From assembly GCA_036346275.1 (NCBI GenBank), contig CM070723.1, forward strand, positions 29,518,176-29,582,175: a stretch of DNA of 64,000 bases, in the 5' to 3' direction. The stretch comes from Otatea glauca (Eukaryota; Streptophyta; Magnoliopsida; Poales; Poaceae). The position numbers and the translations under genes were made by a program. Below are positions 1 to 11,201 of this stretch, piece by piece; position 1 is the stretch's first letter; every line of letters begins with the position of its first letter. The notes beneath the pieces were generated by a model. The model was not told where the DNA came from, did not search any database, and saw only the letters and a program-made list of their open reading frames with translations.

Positions 1-925
1 TACTAGGCTTGTGAGAGTCTTTTGTGCTGTTTTTTCTAAGTCTTCTGGTGAATTTTACGTTGCCTAGTTTCTTCTGAGTCCCGTATCTCTCCTTCTAGCA
101 TAGGAGACTTGATCACATTGGTTTTGATCATTTGACTCAAGTTAGCACCCATGATCTCATTCATGTTTTACCCAAATTCAAGATGGTCAAAAACTTGGTA
201 TGTTCTCCTTGCCAGCATGGAAAGATGGTTGCTGCTTCTCATTATGAGTCACTATTGTGATGACTGATGCACTAGTATAGCTTTTACATATGGACACCGT
301 TGGTCTAGCTAGAGTGCAGTCAGCGGGTGGGAAATGACGTTCTTATCATTGTTAATGATTTTTTGAGGTATTCTTGGTTATTCTTTATGGCCTCGAAGGA
401 TGGGTATTATTTCTTGGGTATTCTTCTGATGCTATTTTTCTAGGTTACTTGACTTTTTCTCGTAGCTATAGGGTCTGGACTAGTGAGACGAGTAAGATTG
501 TAGAGACCAGTAAGGTAACCTTTGATCAAGCAAGTCTAGGAACTAGACCAGATATATCAGGTTCTTCTCTCTTCGAGACCATCTTTGTAGAGGACGAGGA
601 TGATGGTACTCTACCTAATCCACTCCCCTTTGCACCTTAGGTGCCTACTTATTCTACCTCTGCACCTTAGGGAGATCAACTCTTACCTTCAGACTCTTCT
701 GTAGTTAGTGGCTCTGTTCTTACCACTTTTGTTCAAGAGGTAGATGCCACCTCTGTACCTAGATCTCCCTGTCACATTCAACGGCATCATTTGCCTGATC
801 AAATGACAGGTGTTCAAAAATAAGCAGAGTGAACATAGGGTGGTTATTAGGAACAAGGCTAGATTAATCATTCAAGGATTCACTTAGGTTGAGGGTCTTG
901 ACTTTGAGTAGACCCTAGCCCGATC
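1..925 (+). pseudogene. Copia pol fragment: GAG-pre-integrase, integrase, RT start
   Basis: Frame-by-frame translation shows a GAG-pre-integrase stretch (about 100-250, with CSPCQHGKM), the integrase start (about 285-400, reading LHMDTVGLARVQSAGGK and then FLRYSWLFFMASKDG), and a jump to the post-integrase part (410-640, FLGYSS and SRSYRVW). The integrase core with its catalytic residues has been deleted between them. The N-terminal RT signature (NKARLIIQGFT) is readable at about 845-890, and the frame ends at 925 against a stray primer-binding site. There are many stops and frame changes. These proteins act in cDNA integration and reverse transcription in intact relatives; this copy cannot encode either. 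Confidence 0.75.
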
Positions 926-935
926 TGATACCAAC
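917..935 (-). other. Stray primer-binding site outside a 3' LTR
   Basis: On the minus strand this reads TTGGTATCAGATC-like sequence directly abutting the LTR end at 936. It matches the true PBS and following bases of the same element (13254-13272) at nearly every position. A PBS belongs beside a 5' LTR, so its presence on the outer side of the 3' LTR is anomalous. Confidence 0.65.
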
Positions 936-2685
936 TGTAACACCTCGGCACCCATGTGCCCTGAATGTCATCTCACCAGGCCTTTACACTAGTATTTAAC
1001 CCACATTTACTAAAAAATTTCAGCAACATCATACAAACACTTCTAGGCAAAAAGCAAAATTTACAAAGTATTTCCAACAAGTATTGACAATAAACATAAC
1101 CTCAACAATAACAATTAACCATATTTCACCACATTTTTAGCTACCACCAACTTTAACATCTAGAAAAGATATTTCAACTACAAGGTATAAAATGAGGTAT
1201 GACAATGGACAATAGAGAGGCACAACCCAAGTTATTTAAACAAGCCACAACCATAGCTTAAACAAATAGAATAATAAGTCCTTATAGGTTTCACCTACTA
1301 AAGTATTCCAAGGACGAGTTTATTTATTTATTCATTAACTAAGCATGTTCTGGAATACTAAACATTATGATGATAGTGGAGCAATTGGCATGTGTCGTGT
1401 CTGTGCTACTCCTATTCCTGTCATGTAGGCCTCAAAGTACCTAAAATATTAAGCAAACAAGCGTGAATCCAAGACTCAGCAAAGTGCATCGTATAACAAA
1501 AACAACACATGTAAATAACCATTGAATAAAATACATCATGTCATGTTATCCATACATAAAGGAAAACTCATCAATTTAAATCTCTTCATCCACTTCATTC
1601 ATGCAATGCATTATGTTTTATGCTCAAATGCATCTCTTTTTCTCTTTGCTTATACCGGTATAGCTAAGTGTACACCTATCGGTGTCGCACTCTCTCTTCC
1701 ATCCCAGTGGAGGGGCCTAACATAGTAGGTCTTTATGCCCATCCACATCCCGAATTCAACCCAGAAAACTGATCTGTCCTCAACCTGGACAGCAGCCTTC
1801 ATAACTTCGTAACTATTTTTATAAAACTCCAAATTAAGTAAATGATGACATTTTCGAAATTTACTTGAAATTTCCTAGCTATCTCTAGTTATTGACATAA
1901 TTTAATTCAGCCTCTAATTATCCCTAATTTGCTAATTACTGCAGCAGCTGCTAATAGGCACAGATTCTAGACTGCAATATTTCAAAAGGCCATAAATTTT
2001 AAAATGTGTAACCAAAATTTGTGTTCTTGGTCTCTAATTAAACTTAAGACAACGATCTACAACTTTCTTAACAGCCAACCCCTCTGAAAATGCCCAGCAC
2101 TATTTTAAAACTCAGATCTAAAATCACAAACAGCACTACGCGAGTCTAGAACCAATCTAGACCTAAATTGCCCCAAACCATCCTATTCACAGCAGTAAAA
2201 ATTGGGAAAATAACATGATATTCCCACAATTATAGAACCAAATCCACTCATTCTCAGAAATCTACAAGAATTATACCTTCCCACAGAACCGCGAAACAAC
2301 GTCGAAAACAGAATCCCCTCATCGAACTGAGCAATCTCCACCCCTCTTAGCAAATCAAATCCACTCAGAACAAGCAGGAACTCGGCTGGAAGGAGCCAGG
2401 AGGGAGACATAAATGCACGGGAGAAGGGGGAAGGGTGCACACCATGAGGAGGAGGCGTGCAGTTGAGGGGGAATGCGGCAGGTGGGAGGTGCTGCTCCCA
2501 TGGGCTAAAAACCCACCACTAAAAGCCCACATGCATGCCTACTAAGCCCAAAATGGCCCACAGTAGCTATGCAGTCTCTAAAGAACCACAAACGGCCCAA
2601 AAACAGCCCCACGAGGCCTAATCGCCCCCAAAAACCCCAAATTTCAGCCCAAAACAGCAAAAATAAATAAATTTTGGATATTACA
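936..2685 (-). repeat. 3' LTR of the Tekay-like element
   Basis: It starts TGTAACACC and ends TATTACA on the plus strand and is 1750 bp long. Compared with the right LTR it lacks about 600 bp (the part at roughly 13880-14480) and carries about 155 bp that the right LTR lacks (near 1165-1320). It contains the palindrome TATACCGGTATA at 1651-1662 and a small hairpin at 1672-1685 that are conserved in the related LTRs. Confidence 0.9.
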
Positions 2686-2700
2686 TTCTCTCCCCCCTTA
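2686..2700 (-). other. Polypurine tract
   Basis: The minus strand reads TAAGGGGGGAGAGAA immediately before the LTR start. This is the plus-strand DNA priming site of LTR elements and fixes the left LTR as the 3' LTR. Confidence 0.85.
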
Positions 2701-2785
2701 ATCGAATTTGACCCCGAATTCAATGCTCGCCTCTATAGTCCCCCTTAACCGAATTCGACCCCGAATTCAATGCTCGCCTCTACAC
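2694..2785. repeat. Tandem duplication of a 46-bp unit next to the PPT
   Basis: 2694-2739 and 2740-2785 are nearly identical, both running from a C-rich start through GACCCCGAATTC to GCTCGCCTCTA. Each copy carries a purine-rich tract on the minus strand, so part of the polypurine tract is duplicated. The differences are a few transitions. Confidence 0.85.
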
Positions 2786-2817
2786 AACAAGATAAATAAC
2801 CAGGCAAATGAATCCTA

Positions 2818-5347
2818 TCACATACCTGATTTGAACAGCTCGGGATATTTCTCACACATGTGAGACTCCAATTCCCAAGTAGCTTCTCGTTCGGATTGGT
2901 AAGACCAAAAGACTTTGACAAATTTGAGGGTTCTATTTTTCAACACTCGCTCAGATTCCCCAAAAAAAATTGCATTGGCTGGGACTCGCAGGCGAGATTC
3001 TACTCAATCACTAGCTGCTCAAGCGGATCAACGAGTTCAGGGTCATGCAAGTACTTCCTCAACATGGACACGTGAAACACATTATGCATTCCTTGCACAG
3101 AACTAGGAAGCTCCAATGATGTGCCAACTTTCTGATTCGAGCAACAATAGGGAATGGGCCAACATACCTCGGGCTAAGCTTTCCCTTAGTGCCAAACTGA
3201 ACCACTCCCTTGGTGGGAGATACCCTCAAAAGCACCATATCACCCACCGCAAACTCCAAATCTCGCCTCCTCACGACAGCATAACTTTTCTGCCTACTCT
3301 GGCTACAAGGAGATTCTACCTAACCTCTGCCACTTGCACAACAGTCTGCTGAACCCAGTCTGGACCAAGAACCGCTCTTTCCCCTACTGCATCCTAGCAT
3401 AGGGGTGACTTGCACTTTCGCCCATAAAGTACTTCATAATGAGCTGCCCGAATGCTCGCCTGATAGCTGTTATTATAAGCAAATTCAGTAAGAGCCAAGT
3501 GATCTTCCCAACTGCCCTTCCACCCAAAACACAAGATCTAAGCATATCCTCCAAGGTTTGAGTGGTTCACTCAGATTGACCATCTGTTTGAGGATGGAAG
3601 GCGGTGCTAAGACGTAGCTGTGTGCTCAAAGCATTTTGCAAACTCTCTCAAAACTTGGATACAAACTTAGCAACTTGATAAGAAACAATCGTCTTAGGCA
3701 CACCATGCAGTCTTATAATTTCTCGCACATAAATAGAAGCCAACTCGCTCGCCGAATTTGTCGTGCGAATGGGAATGAATTGAGCAGACTTGCTGAGACA
3801 GTCCACCACTACCCAAATAGCATTCTTCCCTCATGGAGTACGAGGTAGGCCAACCACAAAGTCCATGGATACGACATCCCAAGGCCAAATAGGAACCTCC
3901 AACGGTTGCAACAACCCCGCTGGTCTTTTATGTTCAGCCTTCACCTTTTGACAAATCCTACAAGATGCTATAAAATGAGCAACATCAATCCTCAAACTTT
4001 TCCACCAGAAGCTCTTTTTTAAATCCTGATACATTTTAGTCTCACCAGGATGAACTATATACGGTGTAAGATGAGCCTCTTTCAAGATGTCATCCTTTAC
4101 TTGAGACTTCTGGGGGTACACAAAGACGGCCCTTAAACCTCAAAGCACCAACTTTATCATTGCTAAAATCCCCAGCTTTGCCCTCATCAATGCGCTTTCT
4201 TACTTGTTGAAGCAGCGGGTCATGTAGTTGCGCCTCACGCACATGTTCTGGAATTGCTGACTCCAGAATCAACCGAGTTTCAGCTTACATGGTGCCCACA
4301 AAAACAATAAGAGACTCCCATACACTCAAAATCAGCAATGAGACAGTCGTGAACAGGGGGCATCGCCTTGTGACTAAGAGCATCAGCTACTACATTCGCC
4401 TTGCCCGGATGGTACTGAATTGAGAGGTCATAATCTTTTATCAATTCCAACCATCTTCTTTGCCACAAATTCAAGTCTTTCTGAGTGAAGATATATTGGA
4501 GGCTCTTGTGATCGGTGAAAATATCACTCGATTCACTATACAAGTAGTGCCTCCTAATGTTCAAAGCAAAAACCACTGTCGCTAGCTCAAGGTCATGAGT
4601 GGGATTGTTTTGTTCATGCTTTTTCAACTATTTTGATGCATAAGAAATCACTTTACCTCTTCCATAAGCACACAACCAAGACCCACTCGAGAAGCATCAG
4701 AATAAACTGTGAAATGCTTCGCTGGCTCAGGGAGGGTGAGAATAGGAGCAGTCACTATCAGTAGTCCACTGAAATTTCTCCCCCTTCTGTGTCAATTGGT
4801 ACAATGGCTTGGCAATAATTGGGAAATCTTGAACAAAGCACCGGCAGTAACCCGCTAAACCAAGGAAACTCCGCACTTCTTTGACATTGGAAGGTCTCTC
4901 CCGGTCCACGACTGTAGAGATTTTGCTAGGATCAACAGAGATGCCATCTTGGTTGATAACATGGCCAAGAAAACACACTTCAGAAATCCAAAATTCACAT
5001 CTCTTTACTTCGCAAAGAATTGGTTCTCCCTCAAGGTATTAAGTACAAGCCTCGGATGACGCTCGTGCTCCTCCTCTGACTTGGAATAAATCAGAATGTC
5101 ATCGATGAACACTACCACAAAATCACCAAGATATTTGTGCAGCATATTGTTCATCATCTCCATAAAAACAGCAGGGGAATTGGTTAGTCCAAAACATATA
5201 AATTTAAATTCAAAGTGCCCATACCTAGTGGAGAAAGCCATATTTTCAATATCTTGCTCCCGCACATAAATTTGATTATACCCAGATTGAAGATCAATCT
5301 TAGAGAACATCTTTGCTCCCTTCAATTGGTCAAACAAATCCTCAATA
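2818..5347 (-). pseudogene. Tekay-like pol, C-terminal two thirds
   Basis: Read from 5347 downward: RT palm motifs (FSKIDLQSGYNQI; catalytic box FIDDILIYSK near 5085-5115), RNase H (4630-4350, with FTDHKSLQYI and YHPGKANVVADALS), the integrase zinc-binding domain (4121-3831, His/His then CRIC), the integrase core (about 3850-3450; MDFVVGLP, then AFHPQTDGQSE), a GPFPI-type C-terminal fold (about 3270-3130) and a chromodomain-like tail ending YPELFKSGM with a stop at 2818-2820. Many stops and frameshifts interrupt it. Its N-terminal part lies at 11202-12967, on the other side of the inserted element. In intact relatives this polyprotein makes and integrates the cDNA. Confidence 0.85.
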
Positions 5348-5355
5348 CGGGGTAA
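5348..5355. repeat. 8-bp direct repeat flanking the gag-only element
   Basis: CGGGGTAA at 5348-5355 is repeated at 11194-11201. The interrupted RT frame reads ...KNKCPLPR before the insertion and IEDLFDQL after it, so one copy is a duplication created on insertion. Eight (or nine, counting a shared A) bases exceed the 4-6 usual for LTR elements. Confidence 0.8.
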
Positions 5356-6132
5356 TGAGGATATCACTACTATGGATATGACCACATTTGGTTATGCCAA
5401 CTCCAACACGTCATCCACAGGCCAAGAAGAAAGAGAGATCAAATCCATCACGTTCTGGAATCCAATTCGGCCTCCTGGGACAGCACCGACTTCAAATATG
5501 AATAACTTTTGCATACGGACTCTGATTTGAGTGATCTTGGACTTGATTAAAATCTTACAATGAGATATTTCCAATGGATCTGATCTCAGCTCCAGATTCA
5601 TCGTGGATCAGTCAAAATCATCAAAACAATACACAATAATATTGTTTTGGGCTGTTTCGGGCCTTGTAAGCGTGTGGGGGCCCAAGCCCAAGTTGTGTGC
5701 ACCCCCCTAGCTGCACACAACCCTAGGAAATCCCTCTCACATCCATCCCTCTTATAAACTCAGTAGCCGTTGTTTTAGACACTTGGGTTTTGTTTGATTA
5801 GTTTAGCCAATTGCAAACTTTGTGTTTTCATGTTGTGCTGGACAGCCACCTTGTCAAGACCTTTAATAGAACCCCACCCTGTTTTGCCTTCATTCATATT
5901 CGCAATTTCAGATTGCTTTTACTTTTGTTCTTGCTTGTTCTTCGGTTGTTTGTAGGAATTGAACTTCGTGTTCAGGTTGATCGTGCCAACGACAAGATCA
6001 ATAACACTCCGGAGTTGGTTTAGCGATTGCTAAGGCGCATCGTCGTCATACGTTGTAGTCGGATCGTCAAAGTCGGTTCCACCAAATCGATAGTTATCGC
6101 TCTCATCGAAAGATCGGGACAACCTCACATCA
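5356..6132 (+). repeat. 5' LTR of the gag-only element
   Basis: 777 bp from TGAGGATATCAC to ACCTCACATCA, highly similar to 9829-10601. A TATAAA box lies at 5753-5758, followed by the presumed R/U5 part. Confidence 0.9.
5753..5758 (+). promoter_or_regulatory. TATA box in the gag-only element LTR
   Basis: TATAAA sits about 400 bp into the LTR after a C-rich stretch. The other LTR has the same TATAAA in the same context near 10228-10233. Confidence 0.6.
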
Positions 6133-6134
6133 GG

Positions 6135-6146
6135 TGGTATCAGAGC
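6135..6146 (+). other. Primer-binding site (tRNA-iMet type)
   Basis: TGGTATCAGAGC begins two bases after the LTR end; this is the usual complement of the initiator-tRNA-Met 3' end. Confidence 0.9.
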
Positions 6147-7807
6147 GCCAAGTTTCTCGGTGAGAGATTCTGTACCATAGATTAGTTTTTATTTTCTGTC
6201 CTAAATTAAAAGTTACTCCACAAAAATTCAACCTTTAGATTCAATCTGGTATTTTAGTGAGTTTTGTTAGGTTTTGATCCATTAGAGTCCTTGTTTTAGT
6301 TGCTGATCGTTTTTCCTTCGCGTAGCTTTTTTCAATCTGTCCAGTACTTTATTTTGTTCATAACTTTCGCATACAAGCTCGAATTGTAGTGTTTTTGCAC
6401 TTTCCTAAAACCTGGGAACAATCTCTACAAAAACCTAGTTGGGCATGAACTCTAATTCTGGAGACAAATCTGTTTAATCTGGATGTCAAAGTTGTTGAAG
6501 CAAGTTGTACTTCCAATCCAGATCGGTTCGGTATTTTGATCATAATTCTCATGTCCGAACTCCGATTAAGAAGTTTTTGTACTTTCCTGAATCCTTGAAG
6601 AGTCCTCTACACAAACATTTTTGGGTGTCCTTTCTAATTCGGATTCCTTCAAACCGAATTTGATTCGGATTCGGAATTGGTCTCGCAGGCTAAAATTGGG
6701 GGTATTCTATGGTGTTCGGTTTTTGAGCATAACTTTCACACCCGATCTTCAAATTGCATGTTCTTGTACTCTTTTGAAATCTGAGGACATAGGCTTCAAT
6801 TCTTCCCATAGTGAACCTTCTAAATTCGGTCGTTTTGAAGCTTTAATCTAGGCGACAAATCTGCTGCCCTAGAAACATTGAATTTGGGTATCTTGCTTCA
6901 ATTCGTGTTCTAGCTTTGTTCCTTTGAGTTGGTCGAGTCCAGTAGCATCCACAATCCATAAAACCCAAAAAAATATCAGTACACATACCTTTGGGAACCA
7001 ATTCATCCTTTGCGAATACTTTGATCCCAATTGAGACTAGCTATTTCATATTGCTTGGGGCTACTCTATTTGATACATTGCATAATCTTGATTTATCATA
7101 CCATACTATCTTGTGAAAACATGTTAGGGATTCCAAAACTTTGTTCATAGTAGTGTTGGCCGAAAGTCACTCAAAGAAAGAAAAGAGAAAGAAAGAGCCA
7201 AAAGGCACAAAAGAAAGAGAAGAAGAAAAAAAAGAAAATAGTGGCCGGTCCACTACATTGAGCAAAACCCTAATTTGTGTTCATTTTTTTAGATTGTACA
7301 ATTGTATTAATTGTTGAGCAATCTTGTGCCCTTTTTACATTCTTGAAGCAATAAGCTAGCGTCTCTCTACGACTTGTGCAATAGAGCTTTTGGTGCCTCA
7401 CTTATATTTTATAGCTCATTTCTTGATTGCATAAGTACCATCATCTTTGCGCGTGAGTTGCCTTGAAATTCGCTTATATCTTTGAGATCGGCAACTAGGA
7501 CTTGTGAATTCTAGTTTGGGTCATTACTTATCATTACAATAACTAGAATTATCAGATTGTATAGGAAAAAAGTATAGCCTACCCAGCAACACATATTCTA
7601 TGCTCGTACGTTTGTTCGGTCCCTTGGCAATCGCTTTATCCAAGCTTGGGAGAACTTTTGACACCGCCAACGGTCGACAACTCCTACAACATGGTAAGAA
7701 CTTGTAAGAGCTTTGGTTAAGGCTTGAGAGTTGAGCGACTTTTCTCCGCTTCCTAGTAGTTGATAGGTAATTACGTAAAACTTTGTGTTTCCTTTTTGCT
7801 ACTAACC
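6147..7807 (+). other. Long untranslated leader of the gag-only element
   Basis: No convincing coding sequence. It contains a purine-rich tract (about 7168-7245, mostly GA repeats and A runs). A leader this long before gag is common in large non-autonomous LTR elements and may hold packaging signals. Confidence 0.6.
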
Positions 7808-9455
7808 ATGTCAGGTGACAAGAGTTCGCTGCATCATTCTCCATGCACGAAGGGCAATGTACGACTCACTAATGAGCGAATATCGCTGCAAGAAGACTAT
7901 CTCCGGTCCATCGAGACTGCTCAGGGAGTTGCTAACACTACCCTTGCTACTATCCTGTCTAGACTTGATATGCTTGTAGGTGCTGCCCCTGGAACTTCTA
8001 GTCCTCCGCATCGTCTCCTAAGCAACAACAATGGTGTACTACGTGCACAATGGGTTCCCATTGCTACCTCAGCTTCCCAGCATGGACTTGCTACCTCGGT
8101 CGCCCCACCACACATCGCCACGGGTTCATCAACTGATCATAAACAAGGTAAAATCAAGTTTGAATTGCCTCCTTTTGGTGGAAAGTTCGATCCTAATTCA
8201 TATATTAATTAGGAGATAGCGGTAGACAAAGAATTTGCAAACTATGACTTATCTGAAAACCAAAAGATTAGTGCCGCAGTTAAAGTGTTAACGTCAGATG
8301 CAATATATTGGTGGAAGCATATATCTAGACATGATAAAGAACCTAAAACTTCGAATGCCATGAAAAGACTTATGAGAAATGATTATGTTCTTGAATATGA
8401 TGTTGAATGTTTTCTTACTAAACTTAACTGCTTAAAACAAGGTTCTAAAACTGTTATAGAATACTATCATGAATTGCAAAAATTTTTGTCGCGTTGTGGT
8501 TTACAAGAATGTGAAGAAGCTACTGAGCTTAGGTTCATATGTAGACTTAATTATGAAATTCAGAATATTCTTGTTGATGAAACATATAGTTGTCTTTCAG
8601 AATTGGTTAAATGTGCTTGTAGAGCTGAAAATATGCTTGCTGAATCTTTGAAAGAGCCTTTAGCTTCATTTGAGGTGCCCATTGTTGCACCTTCTGTTTT
8701 AGCTAACATTTTGCAGAAAAGTGAACACCATCGGGAGAATGATGAAGAAGAAAATGTGCAGAAAGAGGAGATCTTTGCTGCTCCATACGTTTGTGAAGAG
8801 TTGGAAATTGAAGTTGCACCTACAACCCTTGAGAATAATTTAGAAGGTAATGTAAAAGGTATGGACTGTATACATGGTGAAAATCATTTTGAAGAGATAA
8901 AACTGTCTATGAATCATGCTATCGTAGAGCAACTATTAATGGAACTCATTGCTGATTTGCTTGCTATTCCTAGTGATAAAGAAGAGTTTTTTTGATAATG
9001 CTTCACTTATATCCACGCCACAATTAGTGAATGAACATGAAATATTTATATTTTAACTAAACACTTGCGCTGAACATAAACATGTTATTCACATTGCCAG
9101 TGAAGAAGATGAGCTTAAATTGATGTCTTCTTTAAATACTTTAGGTTACATTGAATTTGATGTTCTATGTGATCTAGATAGTTTCAAGGAGAAGTTTATT
9201 GTACATTCTGATTTGCCATGGTTATCGCAAAATATTTTTCATGTTGTTGGCAAATATAATGATAAAGGAGAGTACAAAGTGCATAGAGTATACATTTGTT
9301 CAAATTTAAAACATTTACTTCCTATGCAACAATGTGATCAATTTGATAATTTTAATATCATATCAAGTACCTCTACTTTCGTTTATAGTCTATATGATAG
9401 TTTTCAAGAAAGGGAGTGTTTGGGTGATTGTGATTCACGAACCATTTTGATTTGA
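7808..9455 (+). pseudogene. gag-like polyprotein of the non-autonomous element
   Basis: The chosen start is the ATG at 7808 (MSGDKSSLHHS). The frame runs to 8995 with one stop at about 8210. It includes a retrotransposon-gag-like core: FELPPFGGKFDPNSY, a WWKHI motif at about 8310, and a region rich in charged helices to about residue 290. A seven-T run at 8987-8993 shifts the frame by one base; the protein resumes (DNASLIS) and continues to 9455 with one more stop near 9054. The downstream part (VLCDLDSFKEKFIVHSDLPW) belongs to no domain I recognise. No zinc knuckle and no protease are seen. Gag forms the particle that packages the RNA, so such an element could supply Gag but no enzymes. Confidence 0.75.
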
Positions 9456-9828
9456 TCACAAAAGATATGCATGTTGCTTTGCTCTTTGTCGCTACTAACA
9501 TTTTGCAGGAGAATGTGATGGAGTCGAGGACGACTCCAATTCAAGAAAGGGAGAATGATGAGACCATGCTCGTCCTGGATATGATCAACACTATATCAGT
9601 TTGGCGACACTTCACGGTATCCTCTGCATCGTCTACATCTACTAGGATGGCTTTCCTTCACGGAGGGGAGGAAGCATCCAAGCGTGCTAGCTTTCAACAT
9701 GCCTTTATATGCTGGAAAGAAATATTGAGCTTTGTCGATGACTTTCAGATGAGAATATTTTTTGTTGAGGACAAGCTAAAAGCTAAGCATGAGTCGAGGA
9801 CGACTCAAATTCAAGAAAGAGAGGGTGA
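9456..9828 (+). other. 3' region with duplicated PPT-like block
   Basis: Two copies of a block reading GAGTCGAGGACGACTC and then AATTCAAGAAAG lie at about 9523-9560 and 9791-9830, 268 bp apart. The second leads into the real 3' LTR (TGAGGACATC). The first leads into TGATGAGACC, which looks like an LTR start and is the point where the inverted tail of the element ends. The purine-rich stretch just before 9829 is the presumed polypurine tract. Confidence 0.6.
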
Positions 9829-10601
9829 TGAGGACATCACTACTACGGATATGACCACATTTGGTTGTGCCAACTCCAACATGTCATCCACGGACCAAGA
9901 AGAAAGAGAGATCAAATCCATCACGTTCTGGAATCCAATTCGGCCTCCTGGGATAGCACCGACTTCAAATATGAATAACTTTTGTATACGGATTCCGATT
10001 TGGGTGATCTTAGACTTGATTAAAAGCTTATAATGAGATCTTTCCAATGGATCTAATCCCAGCTCCAGAGTCATCGTGGATCAGTCGAAATCATCAAAAC
10101 AATACACAACAATACTGTTTTGGGCTGTTTCGGGCCTTGTAAGCGTGTGGGGGCCCAAGCCCAATTTCTGTGTGCCCCCCCCGGCTGTACACAACCCTAG
10201 GACGTCCCTCTCACGTCCATTCCTCTTATAAACTCAGAAGTCGTTGTTTTAGACACTTGGGTTTTGTTTGATTAGTTTAGCCAATTGCAAACTTTATGTC
10301 TTCAAGTTGTGCTAGACAACCACCTTGTCAAGACCTAGAACCCCACCCTGTTTTGCCTTCATTCATATTTGCAATTTCAGATTGCTTTTATTTTTGTTCT
10401 TGCTTGTTCTTCGGTTGCTTGCAGGAATTGAACTTCGTGTTCAGGTTGATCGTGCCAACGGCAAGATCAACAACACTCTAGAGTTGGTTTAGCGATTGCT
10501 AAGGCGCATCGTCGTCGTACGTTGTAGTCGGATCGTCATAGTCGGTTCCACCAAATCGATACTTATCGCTCTCATCGAAAGATCGGGACAACCTCACATC
10601 A
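9829..10601 (+). repeat. 3' LTR of the gag-only element
   Basis: 773 bp, TGAGGACATC to CCTCACATCA, matching 5356-6132. It is followed at once by GGGGGGCGCAC, the start of the inverted segment, rather than by a target duplication. Confidence 0.9.
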
Positions 10602-11193
10602 GGGGGGCGCACACAACTTGGGCTTGGGCCCCCACACGCTTACAAGGCCCGAAACAGCCCAAAACAGTATTGTTGCGTATTGTTTTGATGATTTCGACTG
10701 ATCCATGATGAATCTGGAGCTAGGATTAGATTCATTGGAAAGATCTCGTTGTAGGCTTTTAATCAAGTCCAAGATCACCCATATCGGAGTCCGTATGCAA
10801 AAAAAATTCATATTTGAAGTCGGAGCTGTCCCAGGAGGCCGAATTAGATTCCAGAACATGATGGATTTGATCTCTCTTTCTTCTTGGCCCATGGATGACG
10901 TGTTGGAGTTGACACAACCAAATATGGTCATATCCGTAGTAGTGATGTCCTCATCTTTCTCCCTTTCTTGAATTTGAGTCGTCCTCGACTCATGCTCAGC
11001 TTTTAGCTTATTCTCAACAAAAAATATTTCTTTCCAGCATATAAAGGCATGTTGAAAGCTAGCACTCTTGGATGCTTCCTCTCCTCCGTGAAGGAAAGCC
11101 ATCCTAGTAGATGTAGACGATGCAGAGGATGCCGTGAAGTGCCGCCAAACTGATATACCGTTGATCATATCAAGGACGAGCATGGTCTCATCA
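10602..11193 (-). repeat. Inverted copy of the element's own 3' end
   Basis: The reverse complement of this segment matches about 9556-10170: the end of the internal region plus roughly the first half of the 3' LTR. It begins in the middle of an LTR and ends at CTCATCA, i.e. TGATGAG on the minus strand, followed by the second copy of the 8-bp direct repeat. Confidence 0.85.
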
Positions 11194-11201
11194 CGGGGTA
11201 A

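Larger units (their letters stand above)
5356..11193 (+). mobile_element. Non-autonomous gag-only LTR element with inverted tail
   Basis: Near-identical LTRs (5356-6132 and 9829-10601) flank a 1.7-kb leader and a gag-like reading frame; no protease, RT, RNase H or integrase is visible. Both LTRs begin TGAGGA and end CCTCACATCA. A tRNA-iMet-type PBS follows the 5' LTR and a purine tract precedes the 3' LTR. Beyond the 3' LTR, 10602-11193 is an inverted copy of the element's own 3' part, and the 8-bp direct repeat flanks the composite. It must have been mobilised by another element's enzymes. The high LTR similarity suggests it is younger than its Tekay-like host. Confidence 0.85.
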
